Of a stretch of 64,000 bases of DNA, positions 18,271 through 27,393 are shown one piece after another (the stretch's first letter is position 1; the number at the start of each line of letters is the position of its first letter). The position numbers and the translations under genes are program-made. Source of the stretch: an uncultured Marinobacterium sp. (GTDB lineage Bacteria; Pseudomonadota; Gammaproteobacteria; Pseudomonadales; Balneatricaceae). The stretch covers positions 124,001 through 188,000 of the forward strand of contig CANMWJ010000004.1 of the NCBI GenBank assembly GCA_947501565.1, given 5' to 3'. Below the pieces are notes generated by a model that saw only the letters and a list, made by a program, of their open reading frames with translations, searched no databases and was not told the origin of the DNA.

Positions 18271-18401
18271 TCCTTCTCTATCCCTCTTATCGTTTTATTC
18301 CAAGCTCTCAGCATCCGATATATTTCGTTAGTCGTCTTGTATGCGTTTTTAGCTGCTTCGCAGTATATTAGCGTTCTGTACTGTATTGCCTGGAAATAAC
18401 T

Positions 18402-18788
18402 ATGCCGTCCATTCCTGAAGATTGCTCTGATAAGCCCCGCCTGCAGGCCAAGGTGCGTCTGCAACTAGGGGGTGATATTGCGTTGGGGCCAGGCAAGGCC
18501 GAGTTGCTGCAGCATATCGATGATACGGGCTCTATCTCGGCTGCTGCGCGACGTATGGGCATGAGTTATCGCCGGGCCTGGTTGTTGGTTGAGACCATGA
18601 ACCAGTGTTTCGAGGCTCCTTTGGTAGAAACTGCGCAGGGAGGTAAGGGGGGTGGTGGTGCCCAAGTGTCATCTTTGGGGCATGAGGTGCTGGCGATCTA
18701 CCGTACTTTGACTGCGGAGCTGGATGCGCACCCTGCGCTGTTAAAGCTGTCTACCTTGTTAGCTGATCCTGACCAGTCTGCTGAATAA
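18402..18788 (+). CDS. modE: ModE-type molybdate-responsive regulator, DNA-binding domain only
   Basis: 128 residues. The winged helix shows VRLQLGGDIALGPGKAELLQHIDDTGSISAAARRMGMSYRRAW-type spacing with GPGKAELL, GSISAAARRMGMSYRRAW and a GGKGGGGAQVSSLG wing, as in E. coli ModE residues 1-120. The two C-terminal Mop domains that bind molybdate in full-length ModE are absent, so sensing must differ, perhaps through a separate Mop protein or ModC. It lies directly upstream of a ModE-like operator and modABC. Likely controls that operon. Confidence 0.88.
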   Translation: MPSIPEDCSDKPRLQAKVRLQLGGDIALGPGKAELLQHIDDTGSISAAARRMGMSYRRAWLLVETMNQCFEAPLVETAQGGKGGGGAQVSSLGHEVLAIYRTLTAELDAHPALLKLSTLLADPDQSAE

Positions 18789-18821
18789 ACCTTCTCATCT
18801 GTTATATCTATAGATGCAAAA

Positions 18822-18845
18822 CGCTATGTTCGTGTGTGCATAGCG
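18822..18845. repeat. inverted repeat between modE and modA
   Basis: CGCTATG (18822-18828) and CATAGCG (18839-18845) flank a 10-base spacer. The half-sites share CGCTAT with the ModE-like operator 30 bases downstream, so this may be a second weaker operator; it has only a short T-run and is a poor terminator. Confidence 0.45.
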
Positions 18846-18873
18846 CTTTCGCCTGATATACTGCTCGAATGTT

Positions 18874-18903
18874 AATCGCTATATCTAAAGGGATATAGCG
18901 ATT
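18874..18903. promoter_or_regulatory. ModE-like operator of modABC
   Basis: A perfect inverted repeat AATCGCTATATC-N6-GATATAGCGATT. ModE operators are known as CGTTATAT/ATATAACG-type repeats separated by 4-8 bases; this matches in half-site and spacing and lies 94 bases upstream of the modA start, right behind the modE-like gene. Confidence 0.85.
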
Positions 18904-18996
18904 GAGGCCTTGCTAGGGCATTCTGTATAGGTGGTTTGGTTGCTTGGTGTCGGTTTAACTGGCAGGTCTTGGGCGCATCTTAATATCGGTGGTGAG

Positions 18997-19785
18997 ATGG
19001 TGTTTCGAAAACTGGTTTACGTGTTGGTAATTTTCGGTGCTCAGGCGGCAAGTGCTGAGAGCTTATTGGTAGCATCGGCGGCTAATTTTACCGGGGCGAT
19101 GCGGGAGTTAGTGCAGGAGTTTCAGGCGCAGAGCGGGCATCGGGTTCGGGTGAGCTATGGATCGACCGGTAAGCTCTATACGCAGATCGAAAACGGAGCC
19201 CCGTTTGACCTCTTCCTGGCGGCCGATGAAGCGCGTCCTTTGCGGGCGGCAAAGTCCGGGTTGGCGGTTGCGGGTACGCGTTTTACCTATGCTATTGGCC
19301 AGTTAGTCCTGTGGAGCCCTGACCGCTCCGGGTTTAAAAGCGGAGAGCAGTACCTGCGCGAGGGGGCGTTCCAGCGGCTGGCGATCGCGAATCCCAAGAC
19401 CGCACCTTATGGAGCTGCAGCTAAAGAGGTTTTGGTTGGGCTTGGTGTTTGGGAGCAGCTGAAGCACAAGATTGTGCGTGGTGACTCTATTGCGCAGACG
19501 TTTCAGTTTACAGCAACCGGAAACGCACAGGCGGGATTGGTTGCAGCATCTCAAGTTACTGTTGGAAAGTATTCAGAAGGATCAAAGTGGATGGTTCCAG
19601 CGGCTTACCATGTACCGCTCATGCAGCAAGCGGTGTTACTTAAAAATGGCGAAGGAAAAAAATCGGGGCGGGAGTTTCTGGGTTTTCTAAAAGGGCCGCA
19701 AGCCAGAGCGATCATAGCTAAGCATGGTTATGCATTATCTGAAATTCCTGAAGCTGAAAAGCAAGATGCTAATGTGGCGCGCTGA
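18997..19785 (+). CDS. modA: molybdate ABC transporter, periplasmic binding protein ModA
   Basis: 262 residues from the ATG at 18997, which gives a proper signal peptide ([18 protein letters not shown]) cut before ESLLVASA; the in-frame extension upstream is not signal-like. Motifs: [46 protein letters not shown] and [15 protein letters not shown], as in ModA/WtpA proteins. It captures molybdate or tungstate in the periplasm for ModBC. modB follows after 2 bases. Confidence 0.95.
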   Translation: MVFRKLVYVLVIFGAQAASAESLLVASAANFTGAMRELVQEFQAQSGHRVRVSYGSTGKLYTQIENGAPFDLFLAADEARPLRAAKSGLAVAGTRFTYAIGQLVLWSPDRSGFKSGEQYLREGAFQRLAIANPKTAPYGAAAKEVLVGLGVWEQLKHKIVRGDSIAQTFQFTATGNAQAGLVAASQVTVGKYSEGSKWMVPAAYHVPLMQQAVLLKNGEGKKSGREFLGFLKGPQARAIIAKHGYALSEIPEAEKQDANVAR

Positions 19786-19787
19786 AT

Positions 19788-20465
19788 ATGGAATTTGATT
19801 GGCAGCCGGTTTGGTTGACGCTGAAACTGGCTGGACTGACTACGTTAATATTGATGATTGTAGGTACCCCAATCGCATGGTGGCTGGCGCGCACTAAGCA
19901 TTGGCTGAAGCAGCCAATTGCTTCAGTGGTGGCATTGCCTCTGGTGTTGCCGCCGACGGTGTTGGGTTTTTATCTGTTATTGCTGTTAGGCCCTCAGGGG
20001 CCGGTGGGGCAGATGACCCAGGCGCTGGGGCTTGGTACTTTGCCTTTTACCTTTGCAGGCCTTGTGGTGGCATCGGTTTTTTATTCCCTTCCCTTTGTGG
20101 TTCAGCCGTTGCAGAACGCTTTCGACGCTCTGGGGGATCGAATGCTTGAGGTTGCCGCAACCTTGCGTGCCTCGCCTTGGGATCGTTTTGTCACTGTTGT
20201 TGTTCCGCTGGCCCGGCCGGGTTTCCTTACGGCTGCTGTGCTGTCGTTTGCGCATACAGTGGGGGAGTTTGGGGTTGTGCTGATGATCGGGGGGAATATT
20301 CCCGGGGAAACCAAGGTGCTCTCTGTCGCGATCTATGATCATGTTGAAACGCTTGAGTATGAGCAGGCGCATATTTTGGCGGGTGGAATGATCCTGTTCT
20401 CATTTGTTGTGCTGATGGCGCTTTACCTGCTAAATGGTCGAATGAGCCGGGATGTGAGGGGGTAA
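19788..20465 (+). CDS. modB: molybdate ABC transporter permease ModB
   Basis: 225 residues, five or so membrane helices and the ABC permease EAA loop ([26 protein letters not shown]) that contacts the ATPase. It begins [20 protein letters not shown], the ModB N-terminus. The stop overlaps the modC ATG by one base (TAATG), implying translational coupling. Confidence 0.96.
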   Translation: MEFDWQPVWLTLKLAGLTTLILMIVGTPIAWWLARTKHWLKQPIASVVALPLVLPPTVLGFYLLLLLGPQGPVGQMTQALGLGTLPFTFAGLVVASVFYSLPFVVQPLQNAFDALGDRMLEVAATLRASPWDRFVTVVVPLARPGFLTAAVLSFAHTVGEFGVVLMIGGNIPGETKVLSVAIYDHVETLEYEQAHILAGGMILFSFVVLMALYLLNGRMSRDVRG

Positions 20466-21562
20466 TGCAGGTGGAGAAGCAGACAGTGCTGTCGGGGATA
20501 CGGCTGAATCTTAATGCTGAGGTAGGCGGATTTGCCCTTCGGGCGGAACTGGATCTGCCTGCCACAGGAATTACTGCGATCTTTGGGCATTCCGGGTCAG
20601 GGAAAACAACCTTGCTGCGCTGTATTGCAGGTCTGCAGTCAGCTAAAGGGGAGTTGTCTGTACGTGGCCAAAGCTGGCAGTCCGGGAGAGGATCGTTGCC
20701 GGTGCATAAGCGCCCGTTGGCATATGTGTTTCAGGAGGCGAGTCTGTTTCCCCACCTTTCTGTGCGTAAAAACCTGGAATATGGATACAGCCGCATCGGT
20801 GAAAGCGAACGGCGTATCGGCTTTGACGAGGCTGTGGAGTGGCTCGGCTTGAGTGCATTGCTGGAGCGAATGCCGGGGAAATTATCGGGTGGTGAGCGCC
20901 AGCGTGTCGCCATTGCGCGGGCATTGCTGACCAGTCCCGAAGTGCTGTTAATGGATGAGCCGTTGTCGGCGCTTGATTATCGCAGTAAGCAGGAAATCCT
21001 TCCCTATTTGGAGCGCTTGCATCAAAAACTGTCCATTCCGGTGTTGTATGTTACGCACTCTGCCGACGAGGTCGCGCGGCTGGCCGATTATTTGGTGGTG
21101 ATGGAAAAGGGCGGGGTGGTTGCAGCCGGCGAGCTGAAGGATACGCTGGCGCAGTTGGATCAACCCGTTCGTCTGAATGATGAGATGGGTGTTGTGCTCG
21201 AGTCGGTCGTAGTAGAGCGTGACTCTCATTGGCAGCTGGCGCTGGCGCGGTTTGATGGTGAGTACGGGCTTTGGGTGCCAGATCAGGGGATCGAGGTTGG
21301 TAGTGCGGTGCGGCTGCGTGTGTTGGCCAGCGATGTCAGTCTTGCGCGACAACGGTACGAGGATCAAAGTACCCAAAATTTGCTGCCAGCAGTAGTGCTT
21401 GAATTCACGGAGGACCAGGCGCCTGGTGTGATGCTGGTGCGATTACAGGTTGGAGATACGGCCTTTTTATCTAAGATCACAGCGCGTTCTTTGGCGCATC
21501 TGCAATTACAACGCGGGAGCGAGGTCTGGTTGCAGGTGAAATCAGTGGCTGTGATTGAGTGA
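20465..21562 (+). CDS. modC: molybdate ABC transporter ATP-binding protein ModC
   Basis: 365 residues. Walker A GHSGSGKTTLLR, signature LSGGERQRVAIARALL, Walker B VLLMDEPLSALD, and the H-loop His in VLYVTHSADEVARLAD. The C-terminal third (from about 280) is a Mop/TOBE domain (SAVRLRVLASDVSLA, SKITARSLAHLQL) that binds molybdate and can inhibit transport. Because the linked ModE lacks Mop domains, this may be the only molybdate-sensing module in the cluster. Confidence 0.96.
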   Translation: MQVEKQTVLSGIRLNLNAEVGGFALRAELDLPATGITAIFGHSGSGKTTLLRCIAGLQSAKGELSVRGQSWQSGRGSLPVHKRPLAYVFQEASLFPHLSVRKNLEYGYSRIGESERRIGFDEAVEWLGLSALLERMPGKLSGGERQRVAIARALLTSPEVLLMDEPLSALDYRSKQEILPYLERLHQKLSIPVLYVTHSADEVARLADYLVVMEKGGVVAAGELKDTLAQLDQPVRLNDEMGVVLESVVVERDSHWQLALARFDGEYGLWVPDQGIEVGSAVRLRVLASDVSLARQRYEDQSTQNLLPAVVLEFTEDQAPGVMLVRLQVGDTAFLSKITARSLAHLQLQRGSEVWLQVKSVAVIE

Positions 21563-21608
21563 TTGTCTCTGGTAGTAAAAAAAACCGTAAGAATGCGCGT
21601 ATTGAGTG

Positions 21609-21636
21609 TTGACATCAAAACTGTAGAAAGTATTAT
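21609..21636 (+). promoter_or_regulatory. possible distal promoter of tRNA-Glu
   Basis: Consensus TTGACA at 21609-21614 and TATTAT at 21631-21636 with a 16-base spacer, in the gap between modC and tRNA-Glu. Confidence 0.5.
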
Positions 21637-21672
21637 ACGTCCCGTCTTCAGCGGTGACCGAAAGGTTCTGGA

Positions 21673-21700
21673 TTGAAGATCTAAGTGGCTGATTTATAAT
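21673..21700 (+). promoter_or_regulatory. proximal promoter of tRNA-Glu
   Basis: TTGAAG at 21673-21678, 16-base spacer, perfect TATAAT at 21695-21700; predicted start about 30 bases before the tRNA. Confidence 0.65.
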
Positions 21701-21738
21701 CTGTTTTCTTAGTCTAAACTCTGAAAAGAGTCCTATGC

Positions 21739-21814
21739 GTCCCATTCGTCTAGTGGCCTAGGACACCGCCCTTTCACGGCGGTAACAGGGGTTCGAACCC
21801 CCTATGGGACGCCA
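21739..21814 (+). tRNA. tRNA-Glu (TTC)
   Basis: 76 nt with encoded CCA. Acceptor GTCCCAT pairs with ATGGGAC; anticodon stem CCGCC/GGCGG with loop CTTTCAC (anticodon TTC); T-arm GGGGTTCGAACCCC is perfect. Substrate of the GltX encoded upstream. Confidence 0.98.
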
Positions 21815-21923
21815 TTTTATATCTCTTATTTTTCCTTCCTAAAGCACTCTCAGCCAGGCAATGGTCTGTGGATTAAATCCGCTGCAGTATTTGAGCTTCT
21901 GTTGGTTTCAATTCAATCGGTTG

Positions 21924-22640
21924 TTAGCGTTTGATCTCTTTCAGTGAGATGGAGAACGTTTTGTCTTTCTTTTCCTGGCGGTGCAGTTTGATCAGTTGAT
22001 AGTCCAGCTCCGGGGCAAACCAGATCAGGGTTTTCTTATCTTTTGGTGTGTCGTAAACGCGTTCAACGCGCACTGCCTGGAATTCGCCTGCAGGTGTGCT
22101 TACCTTCTCGGTGCCGGTAACTGCAAACTGATAGTGTTTCAGTTTGCCGCCGTCTGCCACCTCATAGCTGAAGTGGTCCTTGCCCGCTGCAACGTCGGCT
22201 TGTAGCTGAAGCTGATAGCTGAGCTTATCCTGTACGCCGGGTTTGATATGCATGGACCAGGGTTTGTTTTCGACGTTGTTTTCAACAGTGTTACGTTGCC
22301 AGTTAAAGCTCAGGTCGGCGCGGCGCTTTTTGCCGAGCACCTTGCGGTTATAAAGGTATTGCTGCGGCTGAATCAGTCCTTCGTCCATCACGAACTGGCT
22401 GGATTCCTCGATAACGGCAAACAGGGCGGATGCGCGAGAGGCAAAGTGCCACTGGTCGTCGCTAATCGTCAGGATGCGCTCGCTTTCGCCTTCCAGGGAG
22501 ATAGAGCCTTCAGATACAACCTTATAGGTTGCGTGGAATGCGTTAAGAGGGGGCGGGCTGTCGGCAAAACTGAGTGTAGAAAACAAGACGACCAGCAGGG
22601 TAAGGATGGGTCTTAATAAAGATGTGATCGTCTTGTTCAT
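21924..22640 (-). CDS. DUF3108 domain protein, secreted
   Basis: 238 residues with an N-terminal signal sequence (LLRPILTLLVVLFSTLSFA). The body has the DUF3108 pattern: NAFHATYKVVSEGSISLEGESER, WHFASRASALFAVIEESSQF, YLYNRKVLGKKRRADLSFNW and VERVYDTPKDKKTLIWFAPELDYQLIK-like ending. Function unknown; the predicted fold is an antiparallel beta-sheet lipid-binding-like domain. It lies 11 bases behind purN, a linkage common in gammaproteobacteria. Confidence 0.85.
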   Translation of the reverse strand: MNKTITSLLRPILTLLVVLFSTLSFADSPPPLNAFHATYKVVSEGSISLEGESERILTISDDQWHFASRASALFAVIEESSQFVMDEGLIQPQQYLYNRKVLGKKRRADLSFNWQRNTVENNVENKPWSMHIKPGVQDKLSYQLQLQADVAAGKDHFSYEVADGGKLKHYQFAVTGTEKVSTPAGEFQAVRVERVYDTPKDKKTLIWFAPELDYQLIKLHRQEKKDKTFSISLKEIKR

Positions 22641-22651
22641 GGCGTGGGCCC

Positions 22652-23299
22652 TTATTCTGATATGTACTGGATCCCTTCAGCCGGTGCGGGTTGATCGTCG
22701 AAGATCACGCCGTCTTCAGTCCATCTTACACGGTTTGCACAGAACCATTCCACTGCCAGTGGGTAGATCTGGTGTTCAACGACATGCACCTTTTGCTGCA
22801 GGCTGTCACTACTATCATCCAGATTGATGCTGACTCTGCCCTGAACAACCAGTGGGCCGCCATCCAGTTCTTCGGTTACGAAGTGGACGGTACAGCCGTG
22901 TTCTTTGTCGCCTGCGTCCAGTGCGCGCTGGTGTGTGTTCAGTCCCTTGTATTTAGGGAGCAGGGAGGGGTGGATGTTGAACATCCGGCCCTGATAGTGG
23001 CGTACAAACTCCGGGGTCAGGATGCGCATAAAGCCAGCCAGTACTACCAGGTCTGCGTTATAGCCATCAATCAGCTCCATCATCGCCGCATCAAAGGATT
23101 CGCGTGACTCAAAGCTTTTGTGATCGAGAACTTCGGAAGGGATGTCTGCATTCGCGGCGCGTTCCAGGCCGAATACACCAGCTTTGTTGCTGATGACGGC
23201 GACGATGTCGCCATCGATACGACCGCTCTGGGTCGCATCGATGATCGCTTGCAGGTTTGAGCCGCTACCGGATATCAGGACTGCAATCCGTTTCGGCAT
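22652..23299 (-). CDS. purN: phosphoribosylglycinamide formyltransferase
   Basis: 215 residues from the ATG at 23299 (a TTG one codon earlier is not needed). Motifs: IAVLISGSGSNLQAIID, LAGFMRILTPEFV, the catalytic Asn-His pair in NIHPSLLPKYKGLNTHQ and CTVHFVTEELDGGPLV. It formylates GAR with 10-formyltetrahydrofolate, the third step of purine synthesis. The start lies 3 bases behind the purM stop, so the two are coupled. Confidence 0.97.
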   Translation of the reverse strand: MPKRIAVLISGSGSNLQAIIDATQSGRIDGDIVAVISNKAGVFGLERAANADIPSEVLDHKSFESRESFDAAMMELIDGYNADLVVLAGFMRILTPEFVRHYQGRMFNIHPSLLPKYKGLNTHQRALDAGDKEHGCTVHFVTEELDGGPLVVQGRVSINLDDSSDSLQQKVHVVEHQIYPLAVEWFCANRVRWTEDGVIFDDQPAPAEGIQYISE

Positions 23300-23302
23300 C
23301 AA

Positions 23303-24361
23303 TTACGCCTCCGCAGTGCGCAGTTCTACCTGCTCTTCGCCGTCAGCTGCGCCTTCAATGGAGCCGATAACCCAGGCATCTTCGCCCGCGTCTTTCAGGA
23401 TGCTCAGTGCATTCTCAGCCTGCTCAGCCGGTACGCAGATAACCATGCCTACGCCACAGTTGAACGTGCGGTACATTTCGGTCTTCTCTACGTTGCCCTG
23501 TTCCTGCAGCCACTGGAATACTGCTGGCAGTTCCCAGGAGTTCAGGTCGATAACTGCTTTAGCGCTTTCAGGCAGTACGCGTGGAATGTTTTCCAGCAGG
23601 CCGCCACCGGTGATGTGAGACAGGGCATTAACCTGGCTCTCTTTGATCAGTTTCAGCAGGGACTTTACGTAGATGCGGGTTGGTTCCATCAGAGCGTCAG
23701 CCAGCGGCTTGCCGTCGATGGTTTCGTTCAGGTCCGCACCGCGTACTTCGATGATCTTGCGAATCAGCGAGTAGCCGTTGGAGTGTGGGCCGGAAGAGGC
23801 CAGGCCAATCAGAGTATCGCCGACTTTGACTTGAGAGCCGTCGATGATCTCGTCTTCTTCAACCACGCCGGTGCAGAAACCCGCCAGGTCGTAGTCTTCG
23901 CCTTCGTACATGCCTGGCATCTCAGCGGTTTCACCGCCAACCAGTGCTGCACCTGCCAGCTCACAACCTTTGCCGATACCGGTTACAACGTCTGCAGCTG
24001 TATCAACGTTCAGTGCGCCGGTTGCATAGTAGTCGAGGAAGAACAGAGGTTCTGCACCGGCTACTACCAGGTCGTTTACACACATCGCAACCAGGTCGAT
24101 ACCGATGGTGTCGTGTTTCTGCAGATCCATTGCCAGACGAAGTTTGGTTCCTACGCCGTCAGTACCGGAAACCAGTACCGGCTTTTTGTAACCCTGTGGG
24201 ATACGGCAGAGTGCGCCAAAACCACCCAGACCGCCCATTACTTCAGGACGTGCAGTGCTTTTAGCCACACCTTTAATACGGTCAACCAGGGCGTTGCCAG
24301 CGTCGATATCAACGCCTGCATCTTTATAGCTCAGAGAAGTGTTGTCAGAACCGGTAGACAT
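23303..24361 (-). CDS. purM: phosphoribosylformylglycinamidine cyclo-ligase
   Basis: 352 residues of the AIR synthetase family: [44 protein letters not shown] (ATP site), [31 protein letters not shown] and [17 protein letters not shown]. It makes AIR from FGAM in purine synthesis. First gene of purM-purN-DUF3108, divergent from the DUF2066 gene across 141 bases. Confidence 0.97.
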   Translation of the reverse strand: MSTGSDNTSLSYKDAGVDIDAGNALVDRIKGVAKSTARPEVMGGLGGFGALCRIPQGYKKPVLVSGTDGVGTKLRLAMDLQKHDTIGIDLVAMCVNDLVVAGAEPLFFLDYYATGALNVDTAADVVTGIGKGCELAGAALVGGETAEMPGMYEGEDYDLAGFCTGVVEEDEIIDGSQVKVGDTLIGLASSGPHSNGYSLIRKIIEVRGADLNETIDGKPLADALMEPTRIYVKSLLKLIKESQVNALSHITGGGLLENIPRVLPESAKAVIDLNSWELPAVFQWLQEQGNVEKTEMYRTFNCGVGMVICVPAEQAENALSILKDAGEDAWVIGSIEGAADGEEQVELRTAEA

Positions 24362-24502
24362 GGAGTAGTAAACCTTTCACCTACGTGAGGACAAATTGGA
24401 GATAAAAATTAGGCTGTATTCTATCAGCTTGATGGTAGGCGGGCCATGTTGTGATAAAGTTTAAGCCCGAATTTAGTCGTTTCTCCTCAGTTGAGCCGAT
24501 TC

Positions 24503-25570
24503 ATGGATAGTATTCGCGTCACTTTGTTTGTTTTTCTTGCTCTTATCAGTTCAGTGGTAAGCGCTGGAACTGCCGAAAATCTCTATACCAGCGAGCAGTT
24601 GGTTCCACAGCAGCACGGTCAACCTACCCTGAAGCAGGTGCGACAGGGCCTGTCCGACGTTCTGGTTAAGGTAGCCGGTAGCCGTTCGGTGTTGGCCAAA
24701 CCGGTGGTGTTGGAGCGTTCGCGTGATGCCAAACGTATGTTGCAGCAGTTTGGTTATCGAGCAGCACGTAAAGCGATCAGCTCCGGCAGTGGCAGCGACC
24801 AGGTCGCCTATATTCTTAAGCTGGATTTCGATGAGCGTGCTGTCAATGATCTGCTGGCGATGGCGGGGGAGCGTCCGCTGGGATCTGTGCGCCCTTCGGT
24901 TGTTGTCTGGCTGGCTGCGCAACAGCAAGGTGGTCGCGATTATGTTTCTCCTGACAGCTACATCTATGACAAGGTAGTCGCTGCGGCGGACAAACGTGGT
25001 TTGCCGTTACGCCAGCCATTACTGGACCTGACCGACCAGCGTGCTCTGCCGCTGAGTGACCTGTGGGGGTTGTTCGATGGATCGGTGCAGCGGGCGTCTG
25101 AACGCTATGCTCCAGATGCGATTCTGGCGGGGCGTTTACTACAGACCAGTTCTGGTCGTTGGCAGATGGAATGGCAGTTGCTGGATGGCGATAAACAGGA
25201 GCGTTTCACCACTCGCGGTAGCCTTAACGGCCAGATTCCAAACGTAATGGAAAAAGTAGCTGATCAGTTGTTTGCTGCCCTGCAGGGCAGCGGGTTTACC
25301 TACCGTCTTGAAGGTTTAACCGTAAAGGTGGGTAACGTAAACAGCCTGTCAGATTACATCGATATCGTGGATTATCTGAAAACCATTCCGGCGGTAACCG
25401 CCGTTCATACCGCCAGTATGAGCGAGAACATGCTGGAGCTGACCATCGAACTGAACGGTAATCTTGAACAGTTTGAAAATGCGCTGGCCCTGCAGCCGCG
25501 CCTGATTCCTTCACAGGCTACCAGTGATGATCTGGTTGGCATGACGCTGAACTACTACTGGCAGAGATAA
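24503..25570 (+). CDS. DUF2066 domain secreted protein
   Basis: 355 residues from the ATG at 24503; a TTG at 24491 is an alternative. Signal peptide VTLFVFLALISSVVSA. The DUF2066 body follows: TLKQVRQGLSDVLVKVAGSRSVL, QFGYRAARKA, YAPDAILAGRLLQT, WQMEWQLLDGDKQERF. Function unknown; its constant position beside perM and hda, divergent from purM, is typical of pseudomonads and relatives. Periplasmic location predicted. Confidence 0.85.
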   Translation: MDSIRVTLFVFLALISSVVSAGTAENLYTSEQLVPQQHGQPTLKQVRQGLSDVLVKVAGSRSVLAKPVVLERSRDAKRMLQQFGYRAARKAISSGSGSDQVAYILKLDFDERAVNDLLAMAGERPLGSVRPSVVVWLAAQQQGGRDYVSPDSYIYDKVVAAADKRGLPLRQPLLDLTDQRALPLSDLWGLFDGSVQRASERYAPDAILAGRLLQTSSGRWQMEWQLLDGDKQERFTTRGSLNGQIPNVMEKVADQLFAALQGSGFTYRLEGLTVKVGNVNSLSDYIDIVDYLKTIPAVTAVHTASMSENMLELTIELNGNLEQFENALALQPRLIPSQATSDDLVGMTLNYYWQR

Positions 25571-25576
25571 TCTCCC

Positions 25577-26656
25577 ATGCTCACCGGATCACAGCGCTGG
25601 TTTTTTCTGGTTGTTGGCCTCATTCTGAGTGGCTGCGTTTACCTGCTGGCGCCGATCCTGACGCCATTCCTGGTCGGTGCGCTGCTGGCTTATCTGAGTG
25701 ATCCGGTTGCAGACCGGCTGGAAGACTGGGGGTGTTCACGCACTACCGCCGTCGTAATCGTTTTTCTCTTTCTGACGTTGTTGATGTCTGTGGTGGTACT
25801 GCTATTCCTACCAAGCCTGGGCCGGCAGCTGCAGGTGATGTTCCAGCAGGTTCCCGTCGCCTTCCATATGTTTGAGAACAACGTTCTACCCTGGTTGCAA
25901 TCCACACTGGGCGTTGATTCAACCGCATTTGACCTGAATATGCTGAAAGAGCTGGTGCTGAAGGACCTGCAGAAAACCGGCAACCTGATGGCGCAGATTG
26001 CGGCAGGTATTACCCGCTCCGGGTTGGCGTTGGCTGGTTGGGTCGCAAACCTTATCCTGATCCCCGTTGTTACCTTTTATCTGTTACGCGACTGGGATCT
26101 GATGATGGAGAAGTTGCAACGGCTGTTACCGCGTAACATCGAACCCCGTGTTTCCCTTTGGGCCAACGAGTGTGACGAGGTACTCGGTGCCTTTATGAAA
26201 GGGCAGTTGCTGGTGATGTTTGCGTTGGGTGTGGTTTACGCCGTTGGACTTTGGATCGTGGGGCTTGATCTCGCGCTGCTTATTGGTATGCTGGCGGGTC
26301 TCGCGAGCATCGTACCCTATATGGGCTTTATTGTAGGTATCGCCGCCGCCGCTATCGCCGCGATGGTACAGTTTAATGACCCGATGATTCTGGTTTGGGT
26401 TGGGGCTGTATTCGCCGTTGGACAGATGCTGGAAGGTATGTTGCTGACGCCGTTGCTCGTGGGGGATAAAATAGGCTTACACCCTGTTGCGGTTATCTTC
26501 GCCATTATGGCGGGAGGCCAGCTGTTTGGTTTTGTTGGGGTGTTGCTGGCGTTGCCGGTTGCGGCAGTGATCATGGTACTGCTACGCCACCTACATGAAG
26601 GATATAAGGGCAGTAGTTTGTACTCGCATGAAAAGCCCGAGGATAGCTCGATCTAA
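25577..26656 (+). CDS. perM: AI-2E transporter family (PerM-like) membrane protein
   Basis: 359 residues with eight or so hydrophobic segments. The N-terminal ILTPFLVGALLAYLSDPVAD and C-terminal MGFIVGIAAAAIA, ILVWVGAVFAVGQMLEGMLL, PLLVGDKIGLHPVAVIFAIM segments are the family hallmarks. The family includes the autoinducer-2 exporter TqsA and Na+/H+ antiporters; substrate here unknown. It starts 6 bases after the DUF2066 stop and ends 3 bases before hda. Confidence 0.9.
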   Translation: MLTGSQRWFFLVVGLILSGCVYLLAPILTPFLVGALLAYLSDPVADRLEDWGCSRTTAVVIVFLFLTLLMSVVVLLFLPSLGRQLQVMFQQVPVAFHMFENNVLPWLQSTLGVDSTAFDLNMLKELVLKDLQKTGNLMAQIAAGITRSGLALAGWVANLILIPVVTFYLLRDWDLMMEKLQRLLPRNIEPRVSLWANECDEVLGAFMKGQLLVMFALGVVYAVGLWIVGLDLALLIGMLAGLASIVPYMGFIVGIAAAAIAAMVQFNDPMILVWVGAVFAVGQMLEGMLLTPLLVGDKIGLHPVAVIFAIMAGGQLFGFVGVLLALPVAAVIMVLLRHLHEGYKGSSLYSHEKPEDSSI

Positions 26657-26659
26657 TAG

Positions 26660-27364
26660 ATGAACAGTCATGTACCTTTTCAAATCCCTTTGAGTGTTGG
26701 TTTAAGGGATGACGCACGCTTCGAGAATTTCGCTGCTCAAGGCAACGAACTGGCGTGCGCTACACTCAAAGCCGCCTCAGCCGGTGAGGGGGAACAGTTT
26801 CTCTATATATGGGGAGCTGATGGTGTCGGATGTAGTCACTTGCTTCAGGCGGCCTGCCATGAGGCCCAGCCCAATCGTCGTCAGGCGGTTTACCTGCCGT
26901 TGGATGAACTCAAGCCGATGGGGCCTGAGTCGCTGGACGGTATGGAGCATGTAGATCTGGTCTGTCTGGATAATATCCAGGCCGTGATGGGGGATGCCAA
27001 ATGGGAAGAGGGCTTGTTCCACTTCTTTAACCGTATTCGCCAGGAAGAGAACACCCTTGTCGTTGCTGCTAATGGTGCACCGCGTCAGCTGGCGATCAAT
27101 CTGCCGGACCTCGCGTCACGCATGAGCTGGGGTATCGTATTTCAGATTCACCCGCTGGATGACGACTTTAAGGCGGATCTGCTGATCAAACGTGCAGCGG
27201 CGCGTGGTATTGAGCTGGGCGAAGACGTCACTAAATACCTGCTGTCCCATGCCAGCCGTGATATGGCTGATCTGTTTACCCTGCTGGATCGTCTTGATCA
27301 GGCTTCGCTCAGTGCAAAACGTAAAGTCACAATCCCTTTCGTGAAGGAAGTGACCGGACTCTGA
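26660..27364 (+). CDS. hda: DnaA inactivator Hda
   Basis: 234 residues, close to E. coli Hda (233). The N-terminal VPFQIPLSVGLRDDARFENF carries the beta-clamp-binding QIPLSV motif. The AAA+ core is DnaA domain III-like: a Walker A derivative (WGADGVGCSHLLQA), Walker B (VDLVCLDNIQAV), and sensor region DLASRMSWGIVFQIHPL. With ADP and the clamp it stimulates DnaA-ATP hydrolysis to prevent re-initiation. Walker A has Ser where Lys-Thr is usual: GVGCSHL, as is common in Hda relatives. Confidence 0.93.
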   Translation: MNSHVPFQIPLSVGLRDDARFENFAAQGNELACATLKAASAGEGEQFLYIWGADGVGCSHLLQAACHEAQPNRRQAVYLPLDELKPMGPESLDGMEHVDLVCLDNIQAVMGDAKWEEGLFHFFNRIRQEENTLVVAANGAPRQLAINLPDLASRMSWGIVFQIHPLDDDFKADLLIKRAAARGIELGEDVTKYLLSHASRDMADLFTLLDRLDQASLSAKRKVTIPFVKEVTGL

Positions 27365-27393
27365 CCGTCTGCTACTGCCGCTACTCTATACAC

